Shown: positions 25,301 to 34,534 of the stretch, piece by piece
Numbering within the stretch: position 1 is the first letter of the stretch
Layout: each line of letters starts with the position of its first letter
DNA from: an uncultured Planococcus sp.
GTDB lineage: Bacteria; Bacillota; Bacilli; Bacillales_A; Planococcaceae
NCBI GenBank assembly: GCA_947502505.1
Contig: CANNAE010000003.1
Coordinates: 62,001 to 126,000, forward strand
Reading direction: 5' to 3'
DNA: 64,000 bases
The notes under the pieces: generated by a model
Databases searched by the model: none
What the model was told of the DNA's origin: nothing
What the model saw: the letters and a program-made list of their open reading frames with translations, nothing else
Program-made: the position numbers and the translations under genes

Positions 25301-25317
25301 GCGTTCACAGAAATAAA

Positions 25318-25683
25318 TTATTCCTCATCGAATAACTCGTTATCAGCTATCTCATCTGGATCCATAGCCAAAATCCGTGCATAAGCTTGTTCTCCCACAA
25401 CTTCTCTTAACGACAACAATTTTTCAGGAGCGGCATCTAGCTCCGAAACGCGATTGGTGATTTCAAGCTTCCAACAAAGTTCCCGATAATACTCGAGCTC
25501 CTGGTGCAATCTTATATATTCTTTGAAATCTAACAGCACAGAATCGATCCGGTCATGAACGGAAAGGTACTGTGGCTTTTCTTTAGCTGCCTTTCTCAAG
25601 TCGGAAAAATTTTTCACAGCCTTAGAGACAGGTGTGATTTGGTCGGAAGTAATAGAAGGTTTGTGTCCCGATTCTGAAAGCAC
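25318..25683 (-). CDS. Hypothetical helical protein
   Basis: 121 residues, soluble, charged and probably mostly helical, with an acidic C terminus (DPDEIADNELFDEE). GTG 25683 is preferred because AAGGAG lies nine bases upstream; the TTG at 25692 abuts that SD. No family recognised. It is divergent from the nuclease-helicase gene at 25852 and may share its control region. Confidence 0.6.
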   Translation of the reverse strand: MLSESGHKPSITSDQITPVSKAVKNFSDLRKAAKEKPQYLSVHDRIDSVLLDFKEYIRLHQELEYYRELCWKLEITNRVSELDAAPEKLLSLREVVGEQAYARILAMDPDEIADNELFDEE

Positions 25684-25851
25684 TCGAATCAACTCCTTAT
25701 CATCCCTTTGTTTAAATATGATCTCAAGCTAATAATCTGTCAATAATTGTAGCAATATTGCGAAAAGCATCCTCAAATTAGCCATATAATGTTAAACTGA
25801 GATTTAATAAGATACAGGATTTTACAACTAGAAAAGATAGGGGACAGCCGT

Positions 25852-27690
25852 ATGATTATATACAACGAAAGTTCTTCCCAATTCATGAGTCATGTACGAG
25901 AGAATCGCATCGAATCCGTCCTTTTGGAGCGGGTACAGGAGAAGATGAACCATTCGGTCTCAACGAGTGAGATCCGCTCATGGGCCAACTCCTTGCCTCA
26001 AATGGCGAAAATTTTGAGGGATGCTGATCTGAAGGACGGCACGCACGTGTTGCTTGAATATAAACTGCCATCAACCGAAAAGCGCATTGATTTCCTCATT
26101 ACTGGCGAAGACAAGAGCGGTAAACAAAATGCGGTCATTGTGGAACTAAAGCAATGGCAGAAATCCCAGCTGGCAGAAGGCGACGGCATTGTCAAAACCT
26201 ATTTGGGTGGGCGCAACCGCGAAACGGTGCATCCATCCTACCAGTCTTTATCCTATAAGCGCTTTCTCGAGAACTTCAACGAATCCTTATATGAAAGCAC
26301 CTCAATCAATTTAAGCTCTTGTGCCTATTTGCATAATTACATACCCAGCGGTGAATCAGAGCCTTTGCTCGATGAACGCTACCAAAGCTTTATCGAACAG
26401 TCACCGGTTTATTTCCAATTCGACGACCTGTTATTGCGTAAGCGAATCAATGACGCGGTATCAGAAGGAAAAGGCGATGAGATAGCGCGGAGAATCGAAG
26501 AAGGACGTATCCGACCCTCAAAAAAGTTAGTCGAAGCCGTCAATTCATTATTTGAAGGCAACGAAGAATTCATTCTACTCGATGAACAGAAAGTCGCCTA
26601 TGAGAAAGTACTGTCCATCTATAATAGCCTGGACCTTGAAACTGACCAGAAGCACACAATCCTCATTAAAGGGGGGCCAGGCACTGGAAAGTCAGTTATC
26701 GGCCTGAACCTGATGAATTTCCTGTTGGGAGAGGAAGCAACGATCGAATACATCACACCGAACCAATCATTCCGTGAAATTCTGCGCAAGAAACTGATTG
26801 GCCGGAGCGGCTTCGTGGAAATACGGAGCCTGTTCAAAGGATCCGCAGCATATGTGGAAACACCGAACAACTATTACGACGTCCTCGTCTGCGACGAAGC
26901 ACACCGCCTGAAAAATCAAGGACATATGAAACCGAAAATCGAAGGTGAAAACCAAGCGACACAAATCATCCGTTCTAGCAGGCTCAGCGTTTTCTTTATC
27001 GACGATGAACAAGTCATCTCTAATAAAGATATTGGACGCTTCGAGCTGTTAAAAGAAGAAGCTGAAAAACAAAATGCCAACGTCCATGTCGTCGAACTCG
27101 ACTCACAGTTCCGCTGCGCAGGCTCAGGCAATTACCTGGAATGGCTCGATAATTTGCTATACGACAAGAAACAAGACATCCAGCTCGATGGAGACTTCGA
27201 CTTCCAAGTCGTCGATTCTCCGCAGGAGCTATACGAAAAAGTCGTCAAAGAAAAAGGCGGCAGGTTGCTTGCCGGCTACGCCTGGGATTGGAATAAGAAC
27301 CCTATAAACGGAGAACTGCCAAAAGACGTGTCCATAGAAGAACACAACTTTGCCATGCCCTGGAACGATCCGAATCGCATCGACTGGGCGATTCATCCGG
27401 AAGGCTCTGAACAGATTGGCTGTATCCATACAGTACAGGGACTCGAGATGGAATACGTCGGGGTCATTATTGGTAACGACTTGACCTATAATCCGGAAAC
27501 ACAATCGCTGGAAGTGAAGCGTGAGAACTTTAAAGACAAAGGAGCAAGACCTGCGAAACCTAAGGGGAAATATGCGGTCGATCCGCTGGATCAATTGGTG
27601 AGGAATACGTATAAGACCTTGATGACTCGGGGAATGAAGGGTTGCTATGTTTATTGCTCAGATATAAATTTTAGAAAAAATATTATTTAG
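25852..27690 (+). CDS. PD-(D/E)xK nuclease / DUF2075-type SF1 helicase fusion
   Basis: 612 residues. The N-terminal domain shows a PD-(D/E)xK-like core: RIDFLITG (Asp80) then AVIVELKQW (Glu98, Lys100). The helicase part has Walker A KGGPGTGKS (about 273-281), Walker B LVCDEAHRLK (about 345), motif III-like FFIDDEQVI, SQFRCAGS, and the C-terminal IHTVQGLEMEYVGVIIG and LMTRGMKGCYVYC motifs. This DUF2075/Schlafen-like helicase group is common in defence loci and probably acts on nucleic acids. Codon use is host-like until about 27655. After that the last dozen codons (SDINFRKNII) are AT-rich and do not look like the family's usual end. SD GGGG upstream of ATG 25852. Confidence 0.85.
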   Translation: MIIYNESSSQFMSHVRENRIESVLLERVQEKMNHSVSTSEIRSWANSLPQMAKILRDADLKDGTHVLLEYKLPSTEKRIDFLITGEDKSGKQNAVIVELKQWQKSQLAEGDGIVKTYLGGRNRETVHPSYQSLSYKRFLENFNESLYESTSINLSSCAYLHNYIPSGESEPLLDERYQSFIEQSPVYFQFDDLLLRKRINDAVSEGKGDEIARRIEEGRIRPSKKLVEAVNSLFEGNEEFILLDEQKVAYEKVLSIYNSLDLETDQKHTILIKGGPGTGKSVIGLNLMNFLLGEEATIEYITPNQSFREILRKKLIGRSGFVEIRSLFKGSAAYVETPNNYYDVLVCDEAHRLKNQGHMKPKIEGENQATQIIRSSRLSVFFIDDEQVISNKDIGRFELLKEEAEKQNANVHVVELDSQFRCAGSGNYLEWLDNLLYDKKQDIQLDGDFDFQVVDSPQELYEKVVKEKGGRLLAGYAWDWNKNPINGELPKDVSIEEHNFAMPWNDPNRIDWAIHPEGSEQIGCIHTVQGLEMEYVGVIIGNDLTYNPETQSLEVKRENFKDKGARPAKPKGKYAVDPLDQLVRNTYKTLMTRGMKGCYVYCSDINFRKNII

Positions 27691-27819
27691 TATCTTATTT
27701 TTTATTAACATATAATAAAGTGAAGTATACTTAAAGAGCAATATTTTTATAAATTGAGTATTATGTAATTTAGTTTTTCGGAACTTTTTGAAATATTACA
27801 AACTAAAAGGAGCAATATT

Positions 27820-29334
27820 ATGAGTTCTAAAATGAATTGGAATGATTTATTAAACAGTAAAAGAGTTCGGGATTTAAAACAAAATAACATGTCCAAAGTT
27901 TCGTTAAAGAAATTAGGCGCAACAGAAGATCATCGAAATGAATTTGAAAAGGATTATGATAGAATCGTTTCTTCTTCTTCTGTCAGAAGACTACAAGACA
28001 AAGCTCAAGTTTTTCCACTTCAAGAAAATGACTTTACTAGAACTAGATTAACCCATTCTTTAGAAGTTTCAGCAATAGCTCGATCGTTGGGCCTTTGGTT
28101 AGAAAATATTTTAGTTGGAAAAGGAGAGATTAGTTACTCGAAAATTGGTGAAATTCCAGCATTGTTAGCCACTTCTGGATTAGTTCATGATTTAGGTAAT
28201 CCGCCTTTTGGACATTATGGAGAAGATGTAATAAAAAACTGGTTTAATGAATGGTTCAAAGAAAATATAGGTAAAGAAGATAGGTTATATAAATTAGCAG
28301 GAGAGGAAGGGTTTATAGAAAAAGACAAAGGGGGAATTAAAGTAGAAGAAATGAGTGATTTCAAGATTTATGATGGAAATGCACAGTCACTTCGCATTGT
28401 GTCTAAACTACAATTTTTAAATGATCAATATGGGATTAATTTCACACTAGGCACACTATCTTCTATTATTAAGTATCCATGGTCATCAATGAATGCATTG
28501 GGGAAAGAAAAAGAAAAATTCGGATATTTTTTTAAGGATAACGATTTAGCCACAGATATAATAAAACATACTACTGGTGAAGAAATGAGAAAAAATCCAT
28601 TAGCTTATTTTTTGGAAGCAGCGGATGATATCGCTTATTTGGGCGCAGATATAGAAGATGGGGTAAAGAAGAAAGCTATCGATTGGGAAGTCTCTTATGA
28701 ACTTCTTAAAAAGAGGTTGCCTGAAATAGATAGTAATTTTAATAAATTCTTTGAGAATCTTGAAAAAAAGATTGAAAAAGCTGAGGCAAGGAAACATCCT
28801 GATAAGAATTTAACTAGTGTACAAAACTTTAGAGTAGCTATCCAAGGTGAATTAATTAGTTACATAAAGGCAAACTTCTTATCAAATTACGATGCTATTA
28901 TGGAAGGGAATCTTTCTGGAGATGATCTTCTCAAATGTGCTGATAAATCACGTGCTGTAAGAAAGGTTCTAAGTAGTATTCAAGCCAAGTGTTTTAGTGA
29001 TAAGGAAGTTTTGACTTTAGAGCTAGTAGGTGATAAAGTATTGAACGATTTGTTAGAGATTTTTGTTAATGCAGTAGTTAAAAATGTAGAAGTTAATAGT
29101 AGCGATAAAAGAATTATTCTAGCTAAAAAGAAACATGAAAAGCTAATTCACATGATTTCTGATAACTTTTTATATATAATGTTACTAGATTATCAAAAAG
29201 ATAATTCAAATAAAGGTTTTAATGATTTAGATTTATATGAACGATTACTACTAGTGACAGACTTTATTAGCGGTATGACAGACTCGTATGCTGTGGACCT
29301 ACATCAAAAATTGAGTGGTGTTAAGCTTCCATAA
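27820..29334 (+). CDS. dGTPase-like HD-domain dNTP triphosphohydrolase
   Basis: 504 residues of the Dgt family (COG0232-like), which cleaves dNTPs to deoxynucleoside plus triphosphate. Signature regions: YDRIVSSSSVRRLQDKAQVF (about 46-65), TRLTHSLEVSAIARSLG with metal-ligand His79, GLVHDLGNPPFGHYGE with His123-Asp124, and EAADDIAYLGADIEDG with the last Asp at about 269. Strongly AT-rich compared with genes to its left, so probably acquired. Phage-induced dNTP depletion by dGTPase homologues is an established defence mechanism. SD AAAAGGAG. The nucleotidyltransferase gene follows 15 bp downstream. Confidence 0.9.
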   Translation: MSSKMNWNDLLNSKRVRDLKQNNMSKVSLKKLGATEDHRNEFEKDYDRIVSSSSVRRLQDKAQVFPLQENDFTRTRLTHSLEVSAIARSLGLWLENILVGKGEISYSKIGEIPALLATSGLVHDLGNPPFGHYGEDVIKNWFNEWFKENIGKEDRLYKLAGEEGFIEKDKGGIKVEEMSDFKIYDGNAQSLRIVSKLQFLNDQYGINFTLGTLSSIIKYPWSSMNALGKEKEKFGYFFKDNDLATDIIKHTTGEEMRKNPLAYFLEAADDIAYLGADIEDGVKKKAIDWEVSYELLKKRLPEIDSNFNKFFENLEKKIEKAEARKHPDKNLTSVQNFRVAIQGELISYIKANFLSNYDAIMEGNLSGDDLLKCADKSRAVRKVLSSIQAKCFSDKEVLTLELVGDKVLNDLLEIFVNAVVKNVEVNSSDKRIILAKKKHEKLIHMISDNFLYIMLLDYQKDNSNKGFNDLDLYERLLLVTDFISGMTDSYAVDLHQKLSGVKLP

Positions 29335-29349
29335 AAAGGAGTTGAGGGT

Positions 29350-30024
29350 ATGGGAACCATCACAAAGGAGCCTCAGATAAGAAAGTCCTTTGAAAGTTTT
29401 TTATCTAATTATGAAGAAAGTAGTATTTTAGTTAATGATTTAGAAGAAAACGGGTTAGAAGTTATACTTTTTGGTGGCATTATAAGAAGTTATTACGATA
29501 ACGAGTTTAGAGAAAAGCCGAGGGATGTAGATATTGTAATACATTCAAGAAAGTATTTTGATTTTGAGAATTATTTGTATAATAATAGATACTCATATAA
29601 AGTTAATAAATTTGGAGGATATAAATTAGAATTAGATTCATTGAATATCGATATTTGGCCAATTGAAAGAACTTGGGCATTTAAAGAAAATATTATAAAC
29701 TTTAAAAATATTAAGGATCTAAATGAAACAGTATTCTTAAGCACAGATGCAATATTTTACAATTTCACTTCAAATGAACTTTTTGATAATGGATTTCTAG
29801 ACTCTATACAGAGAAAAGAAATTGATATTGTATTAGAAAATAATCCCTTTCCAGAACTTAATTTAGTTAAGGCACTTCATTTGAAAAATCAACTTGATTT
29901 AAAGTTTTCGGTTAATTTAGAGCGATATTTCTCGAAATGGATAAAAAAGAAAGAAAATGAAGAAATAGCGACGATAGAATTAAATTCTATTGCAGATAAA
30001 AGGTATGGATGTAAAGTTCTATAG
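29350..30024 (+). CDS. Nucleotidyltransferase-like protein paired with the dGTPase
   Basis: 224 residues. The N-terminal half has a nucleotidyltransferase/poly(A)-polymerase-head-like signature: FGGIIRSYYD (Gly42-Gly43, Arg46) followed by PRDVDIVIHS (Asp59, Asp61). A probable third catalytic strand is LNIDIWPIE. The C-terminal half is helical and basic. AAGGAG is placed before ATG 29350, 15 bp after the dGTPase stop. AT-rich like its neighbour. It could be a tRNA- or nucleotide-modifying toxin, or a modifier of the dGTPase; no closer family recognised. Confidence 0.72.
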   Translation: MGTITKEPQIRKSFESFLSNYEESSILVNDLEENGLEVILFGGIIRSYYDNEFREKPRDVDIVIHSRKYFDFENYLYNNRYSYKVNKFGGYKLELDSLNIDIWPIERTWAFKENIINFKNIKDLNETVFLSTDAIFYNFTSNELFDNGFLDSIQRKEIDIVLENNPFPELNLVKALHLKNQLDLKFSVNLERYFSKWIKKKENEEIATIELNSIADKRYGCKVL

Positions 30025-30159
30025 GTTATTTTTAATTTGAAAGTTGAGCTGTGTATTTTAAGCATTTTAAGACGAAGAAGAATGCTATAAAAAAACACTT
30101 TCCAGGTAATCCGGGCACTTAGTGTCGTATTTGAGACAGTAAGAAAACAAATTTTTATT

Positions 30160-30208
30160 AAGCAGCCTTTGTTCGATATTCTATCGGACAAAGGCTGCTT
30201 GTTTTTTT
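30160..30208 (+). terminator. Strong terminator downstream of the dGTPase/nucleotidyltransferase pair
   Basis: A 19-bp stem AAGCAGCCTTTGTTCGATA / TATCGGACAAAGGCTGCTT with one mismatch is followed by seven T residues. The rest of the gap 30209-30903 is AT-rich and holds no gene, repeat or RNA that I recognise. Confidence 0.85.
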
Positions 30209-30903
30209 GAATCATTTTGCGAATGTAATACCATATATATTGTTTGGCTCCCTCTCTATATATACTTCTTTTTTTTTCGTCAATATCGGGCCGATAAGAA
30301 TACTCTGTTGTAAAGGTTCTTGGGTTCGGAAAGATATAAGCTATTTCCACTAAAGATGAGATAGTAGATATCGGTTGCCTATGTATTAATTGGCTTGCTA
30401 GAAGAAAATTCAGGGTTCAGCTGATTTTACTAACTATGTGTTAATCTTTGATTGAACCCAACCCCGAAGGTGGGTAACTGTTTTGACGTGCCTACCAATT
30501 GGGATTCAGTTAAAGTTTCGACTTTATCTTTTTTTTTACGACAAGTTACAATATTAGATTGCTTTCGTAAAGGATTAATAAAGACTCATCTTGCTGAGAA
30601 TAGAAAAACTATTGAAATTCTATGATTTTTATATCCATATATAAAAAATAGCTATTACCAAAAACAGCTCCCTTATATAGAAGAAGCTGTTAACTAAAAT
30701 TTATGAAGTTGAGTTATAAAAAATTATCTAGCTCCGAATATCAACTCACCTCGAACATATCAAGGTTGTCCAAAGCTTAAAATCTGTATTTAAATCGAAG
30801 GTGCTGGTGTTTTCTGAGGAGTAATAATAATCGTCTTGAAGTGTGGGTCTTATTATAAATAGTGGTCAACTTCATTACTCACATAATTAGCTTTTAAGTA
30901 AAA

Positions 30904-32769
30904 TTATAATTGAGTATTTTCAAAAAAACCATATCTGCCCCTTTTATGATCCTTAGTAAACTCTAAATAATTAATTCTGTTTTTAATATTTTTTTCAGGC
31001 TCTTTATTTTCAAACATGATGACTTGAATATCATCATGTTTCGACAAATCTTCAAAGAAAGCGCTCTGTTTATCTGTTGGAATACTTTCTTCTTTTTCTT
31101 CAATTTGTACTTTTCTGTCATGAAAGGTCGTTACAGGAGAATCTAATATTATAAAGCCTGGGTGTGGCAAATTCTTAGATAAACAATACTTTTGTAAAGC
31201 AATTACAAAGGCACTGTAAATTAATGCTCTATACCCTTTTCCATAACTCTGTCTGGTTTTGTTGGAAATTGAAATATCTATTCTCCCTTTATAGAGTTTT
31301 ACAAAAGAAATATCGTCAGGGTGGTAAAGGCCTTCAAATTTCCAGTTGTGAAGAACTTGGTATATATACTTTGTTAAAGCAGAATCTGAAAGGACTTCTT
31401 CCAGAGCGGACTCTGTAATATTCTTTGATACAATAGGTGTTTTAAGTATATTTTCTATGTTTTCTTTTTTTGATATAAACTCTTTTAATTTTTGAGTAAT
31501 ACTTTCAATTTTAGACGTATTTTTTTGTTTTTCTATAACGATATCTAATTGATTTTGAATTTCTTTTGACTTAGGTTCTAAAATATTTTCAATTTCTTTT
31601 GTTACTGAGTTATAGTCATCGATATAAATATTGTGTATGCAGTTCATATCTTGAACTTTATTTTCTAAACTATTAATAGTTTTTTTTAAATCGTTAATAT
31701 TTAAGATGATTTTTTCTATTTCTGCGTTACAAGATTCCACTAGATTTTCAGGGCTAAGATCAGTAGTGTTTATACATTTTTCAGAATGTGTGGCTTGACC
31801 ACAAGTAGGACACTGAATAGCAGTTAGTTGATTAAAATAGTGCGTTCCTTCGCTAATGAAATCAAGTCTTTTTATATCAGCCAAATATTGTTCTTCTAAT
31901 AAATTAAATCTTTTCAAAAGCTCTTTGTTGAAGCTTATGTTGGATTCTGTAGTAGTAATATTTTCTAATAACGAATTTCTCTGAGAATTAAAGTGGTCAA
32001 TTTCTTGATTAACAACATTTAAAGATGATTTTAAATTACTTAAATTGTATTCGGAAGTTAGTTCCATACTCTGTGATTCAGTTGTTAGTTTATTTAAGTT
32101 AGCCTCTGTAATAAGTTCTTCTAACATTTCGAGTTTTGCTGTTAGTTTCGCTTTTTTAATTTCCGGTTTATCTATTTCATCTAATAGCTCATCATCTATG
32201 CCTGTGATTAGCAACTTTATTAAAGACTTTTCTAATGTAAAATCTTGATACTGACCGGAATGTATTGGCGAATCTTTTGTTATGATTCTTTCTTCACTTA
32301 TAGCGACGTAGTTTTTTAGGTTCCTGAAACTAAGGGTAACCTTTTTATTTTCTTTGTTCATCTTTAACCAAGTTGGTGTTTTGAAGCCACTTAAATTTAA
32401 AAGAAACCCAGAGATATTATCTATAGATCCGGCATCGTGGGTATTTTTAAGTTGCTTTGGAATTAGTGATTCTATTTCGTTAATTTTGCCAGGGTACAAT
32501 TTTATTTTCTCGTCATCTAAACCTCTTTCCAAAGTTAAGGTTTGTCCATTACTTTCTAACTCTAGGAGTACAGACGTATAATTTTGATTTTCATCAAATT
32601 TTTCTGGCTTGTTATTTGCACCTAATATATAATTCAAGCAATCAAAAATATAACTTTTCCCAGTGTTGGATGGACCGGAAATTAAATTAAGTCCATTTTG
32701 GAAAGTGACAGTAGCATTTGGCAAACCCTCTCCACAAACAGAGAGTTGCTTAAGGATAATTCTACTCAT
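30904..32769 (-). CDS. ABC-3C system SMC-like ATPase (DUF3732 type)
   Basis: 621 residues. Walker A GPSNTGKS is at 32-39. A long coiled coil occupies about 190-480, with a zinc-hook CPTCG near 319 plus a further Cys in SEKCINTT. Walker B FIILDSPV is at about 540, followed by a C-terminal HDDIQVIMFENKEP strand. Organisation is SMC/Rad50-like but small, as in the ATPase of three-component ABC (ABC-3C) conflict systems. Last gene of a leftward operon; it overlaps the middle component by eight bases. AT-rich. Predicted to sense or clamp DNA and license its nuclease partner. Confidence 0.88.
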   Translation of the reverse strand: MSRIILKQLSVCGEGLPNATVTFQNGLNLISGPSNTGKSYIFDCLNYILGANNKPEKFDENQNYTSVLLELESNGQTLTLERGLDDEKIKLYPGKINEIESLIPKQLKNTHDAGSIDNISGFLLNLSGFKTPTWLKMNKENKKVTLSFRNLKNYVAISEERIITKDSPIHSGQYQDFTLEKSLIKLLITGIDDELLDEIDKPEIKKAKLTAKLEMLEELITEANLNKLTTESQSMELTSEYNLSNLKSSLNVVNQEIDHFNSQRNSLLENITTTESNISFNKELLKRFNLLEEQYLADIKRLDFISEGTHYFNQLTAIQCPTCGQATHSEKCINTTDLSPENLVESCNAEIEKIILNINDLKKTINSLENKVQDMNCIHNIYIDDYNSVTKEIENILEPKSKEIQNQLDIVIEKQKNTSKIESITQKLKEFISKKENIENILKTPIVSKNITESALEEVLSDSALTKYIYQVLHNWKFEGLYHPDDISFVKLYKGRIDISISNKTRQSYGKGYRALIYSAFVIALQKYCLSKNLPHPGFIILDSPVTTFHDRKVQIEEKEESIPTDKQSAFFEDLSKHDDIQVIMFENKEPEKNIKNRINYLEFTKDHKRGRYGFFENTQL

Positions 32770-33253
32770 AATTCCCCCTCCTTAACAAAGACTCTTCCAG
32801 AAACTCTCCACCCCAAAAATCTAGATTGTCCATTACAAATAATTTTAATTCTGATAAACTGAAATCTTTAAATTTATTTTCAATAAGTAGGGCATTCTCT
32901 TTAATTTTTCTTGAATATTCCGATTCTAAATACGATATAAAGGGTGCTGTTAATGAGCTAGCTTCATAGGTAATTCCTGATGGAGAATAACGCTTCGTAA
33001 TTAATTCTCTACTTTCCATTAAATTTAATCCTTCTTGTACCAACTGTCTTCTCACAAAAATTTCTCCAACCCTGTAAGGTGTAGAAGGGTGTAAACTTTT
33101 TGTATTGAATCCTGCATCTTTTGAATGGACTATTAAATAATCAAATATTATTAACTTATCAAGCTCTATATTATTTGGTTTGATAGCTTCTAAAATTATT
33201 AAAGTTCTTAATCCGACTTCCATTGAACTATTTATTATCTTCTTTTTAGTCAT
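32762..33253 (-). CDS. ABC-3C system middle component
   Basis: 163 residues, mainly helical. It reads LIIFDYLIVHS and EIFVRRQLVQEGLNLMESRELI, winged-helix-like features of ABC-3C middle components, and ends in FWGGEFLEESLLRRG. It overlaps both neighbours by eight bases, which indicates translational coupling. The middle component is thought to bridge the ATPase and the effector. Identification rests mostly on position and these motifs. Confidence 0.8.
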   Translation of the reverse strand: MTKKKIINSSMEVGLRTLIILEAIKPNNIELDKLIIFDYLIVHSKDAGFNTKSLHPSTPYRVGEIFVRRQLVQEGLNLMESRELITKRYSPSGITYEASSLTAPFISYLESEYSRKIKENALLIENKFKDFSLSELKLFVMDNLDFWGGEFLEESLLRRGNYE

Positions 33254-34373
33254 TATCGCTCACCCAACCTATTCGCCCATCGTTCACTATATGGTGACAG
33301 ATACCGTGCTGGTCATTTGTTGTTAAGACTGGACTAAGAGGATTACTTCCAGGCAAATTTAATGATCTTGCTTTATCAGTAACAGCTTTGACTCTTTCAA
33401 ATCCATCAGGATAATGATTTTCATAAGTATCAATAACACCGTAGTATAGTTCGTCTTTCAAATCCTCAAACGCATTTATATTAGGGGGAATAGTATCTCT
33501 TTCAAATCTAAATAAAGATTCTGCCTGATAAAAATGAATTCTTTGACGTTGAAAATGCCCATTATGAAGATTTAATCTTTTTAAATCAACTTCACTTTTT
33601 ATGCTAGTTTTCAAATTGCTTTCATATGCTTGAAAAAGCTTTTTTGTATAAACTAATTCTTCATTTTGAACTTGCGATGGTGGAGTTAGGGGTTTAGGTC
33701 TAGGTTTATGAAGGCCACCCCCAAACCTAAAAGAAAAATATGGCGTTTGCATATGCTGTTCGATTAATTCGTTTGGATCTAAGTAGGTGAAAATACCAAA
33801 GTCAATTTTATTAATATGAGAACGCAACTTTTCGTCTAACAAGATTTTTTTTTGAGATGTAATTTTATCTTTACAGGTTGTATCCCATTTATTTAAAAAT
33901 TCTTCTTTAAATTTATTTTTATCATTCAATAAATCATGAAGAGATCTTTGAACACCATTTGGACAAACAAAATAATACTTTCTTGGTATTGAGAATCTAT
34001 TAAGGTAAGTAAAATAACATAACTTTCCGATTTCAAGCCATATATCGGAAGGGTTTAGTGCTTTTTGATAATGTTTACATTGATAGTTATCCCAAATTAA
34101 TTCATCGTCGATAGAACCGTAGTTATAGTATCCTATAATATCTCTACCCATATCGCCTGCTCCACCACATCTGTAGACCTTATTGTATTTCTCTGGAAGA
34201 TAACTAACAGCCCACTCTTTAACACAATCCTCAAATTGTTTGTCTGAAAACATTTTAAGTTTTTCAAGGGGAGGAATTGTAGCTCCCATTATTAATTGGT
34301 GATTAGTAAGAGTAAAGTTGTTTACGTTATTAGGAGGTATAATTTCATTTAATTCACTATTATAATTCACCAT
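33246..34373 (-). CDS. ABC-3C system effector with N-terminal restriction-endonuclease-like domain
   Basis: 375 residues. An Mrr-like PD-(D/E)xK fold occupies about 40-150: Glu48 in FEDCVKEW, Asp78 in GGAGDMGRDIIGYY and Gln98-x-Lys100 in NYQCKHY, the QxK variant typical of this group. The C-terminal region (about 230-375) is the conserved ABC-3C domain. ATG 34373 is chosen because AAAAGGAG lies six bases upstream; frames extending to 34643 run into an unrelated pseudogene. First gene of the operon. Expected to cut DNA when the ATPase detects foreign DNA. Confidence 0.87.
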   Translation of the reverse strand: MVNYNSELNEIIPPNNVNNFTLTNHQLIMGATIPPLEKLKMFSDKQFEDCVKEWAVSYLPEKYNKVYRCGGAGDMGRDIIGYYNYGSIDDELIWDNYQCKHYQKALNPSDIWLEIGKLCYFTYLNRFSIPRKYYFVCPNGVQRSLHDLLNDKNKFKEEFLNKWDTTCKDKITSQKKILLDEKLRSHINKIDFGIFTYLDPNELIEQHMQTPYFSFRFGGGLHKPRPKPLTPPSQVQNEELVYTKKLFQAYESNLKTSIKSEVDLKRLNLHNGHFQRQRIHFYQAESLFRFERDTIPPNINAFEDLKDELYYGVIDTYENHYPDGFERVKAVTDKARSLNLPGSNPLSPVLTTNDQHGICHHIVNDGRIGWVSDND

Positions 34374-34534
34374 AAACGGCTCCTTTTTAATACGATCCTT
34401 ATTATTAAAATACCATAAATTGTACTTTAATGAATGAAAAGACAAAACATTTCTAAATTTATAGCTGTGATTAAAAAGGGTATAAAAGTAGGGTTGAGGA
34501 TTACTTTCTCCATGCGTTAAGTAGAATCCACTTG

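Noticed and set aside
30209..30903. Possible remnant genes or RNA in the 700-bp AT-rich gap
   Set aside because: No frame with an SD, no recognisable homology and no strong structure were found by eye.
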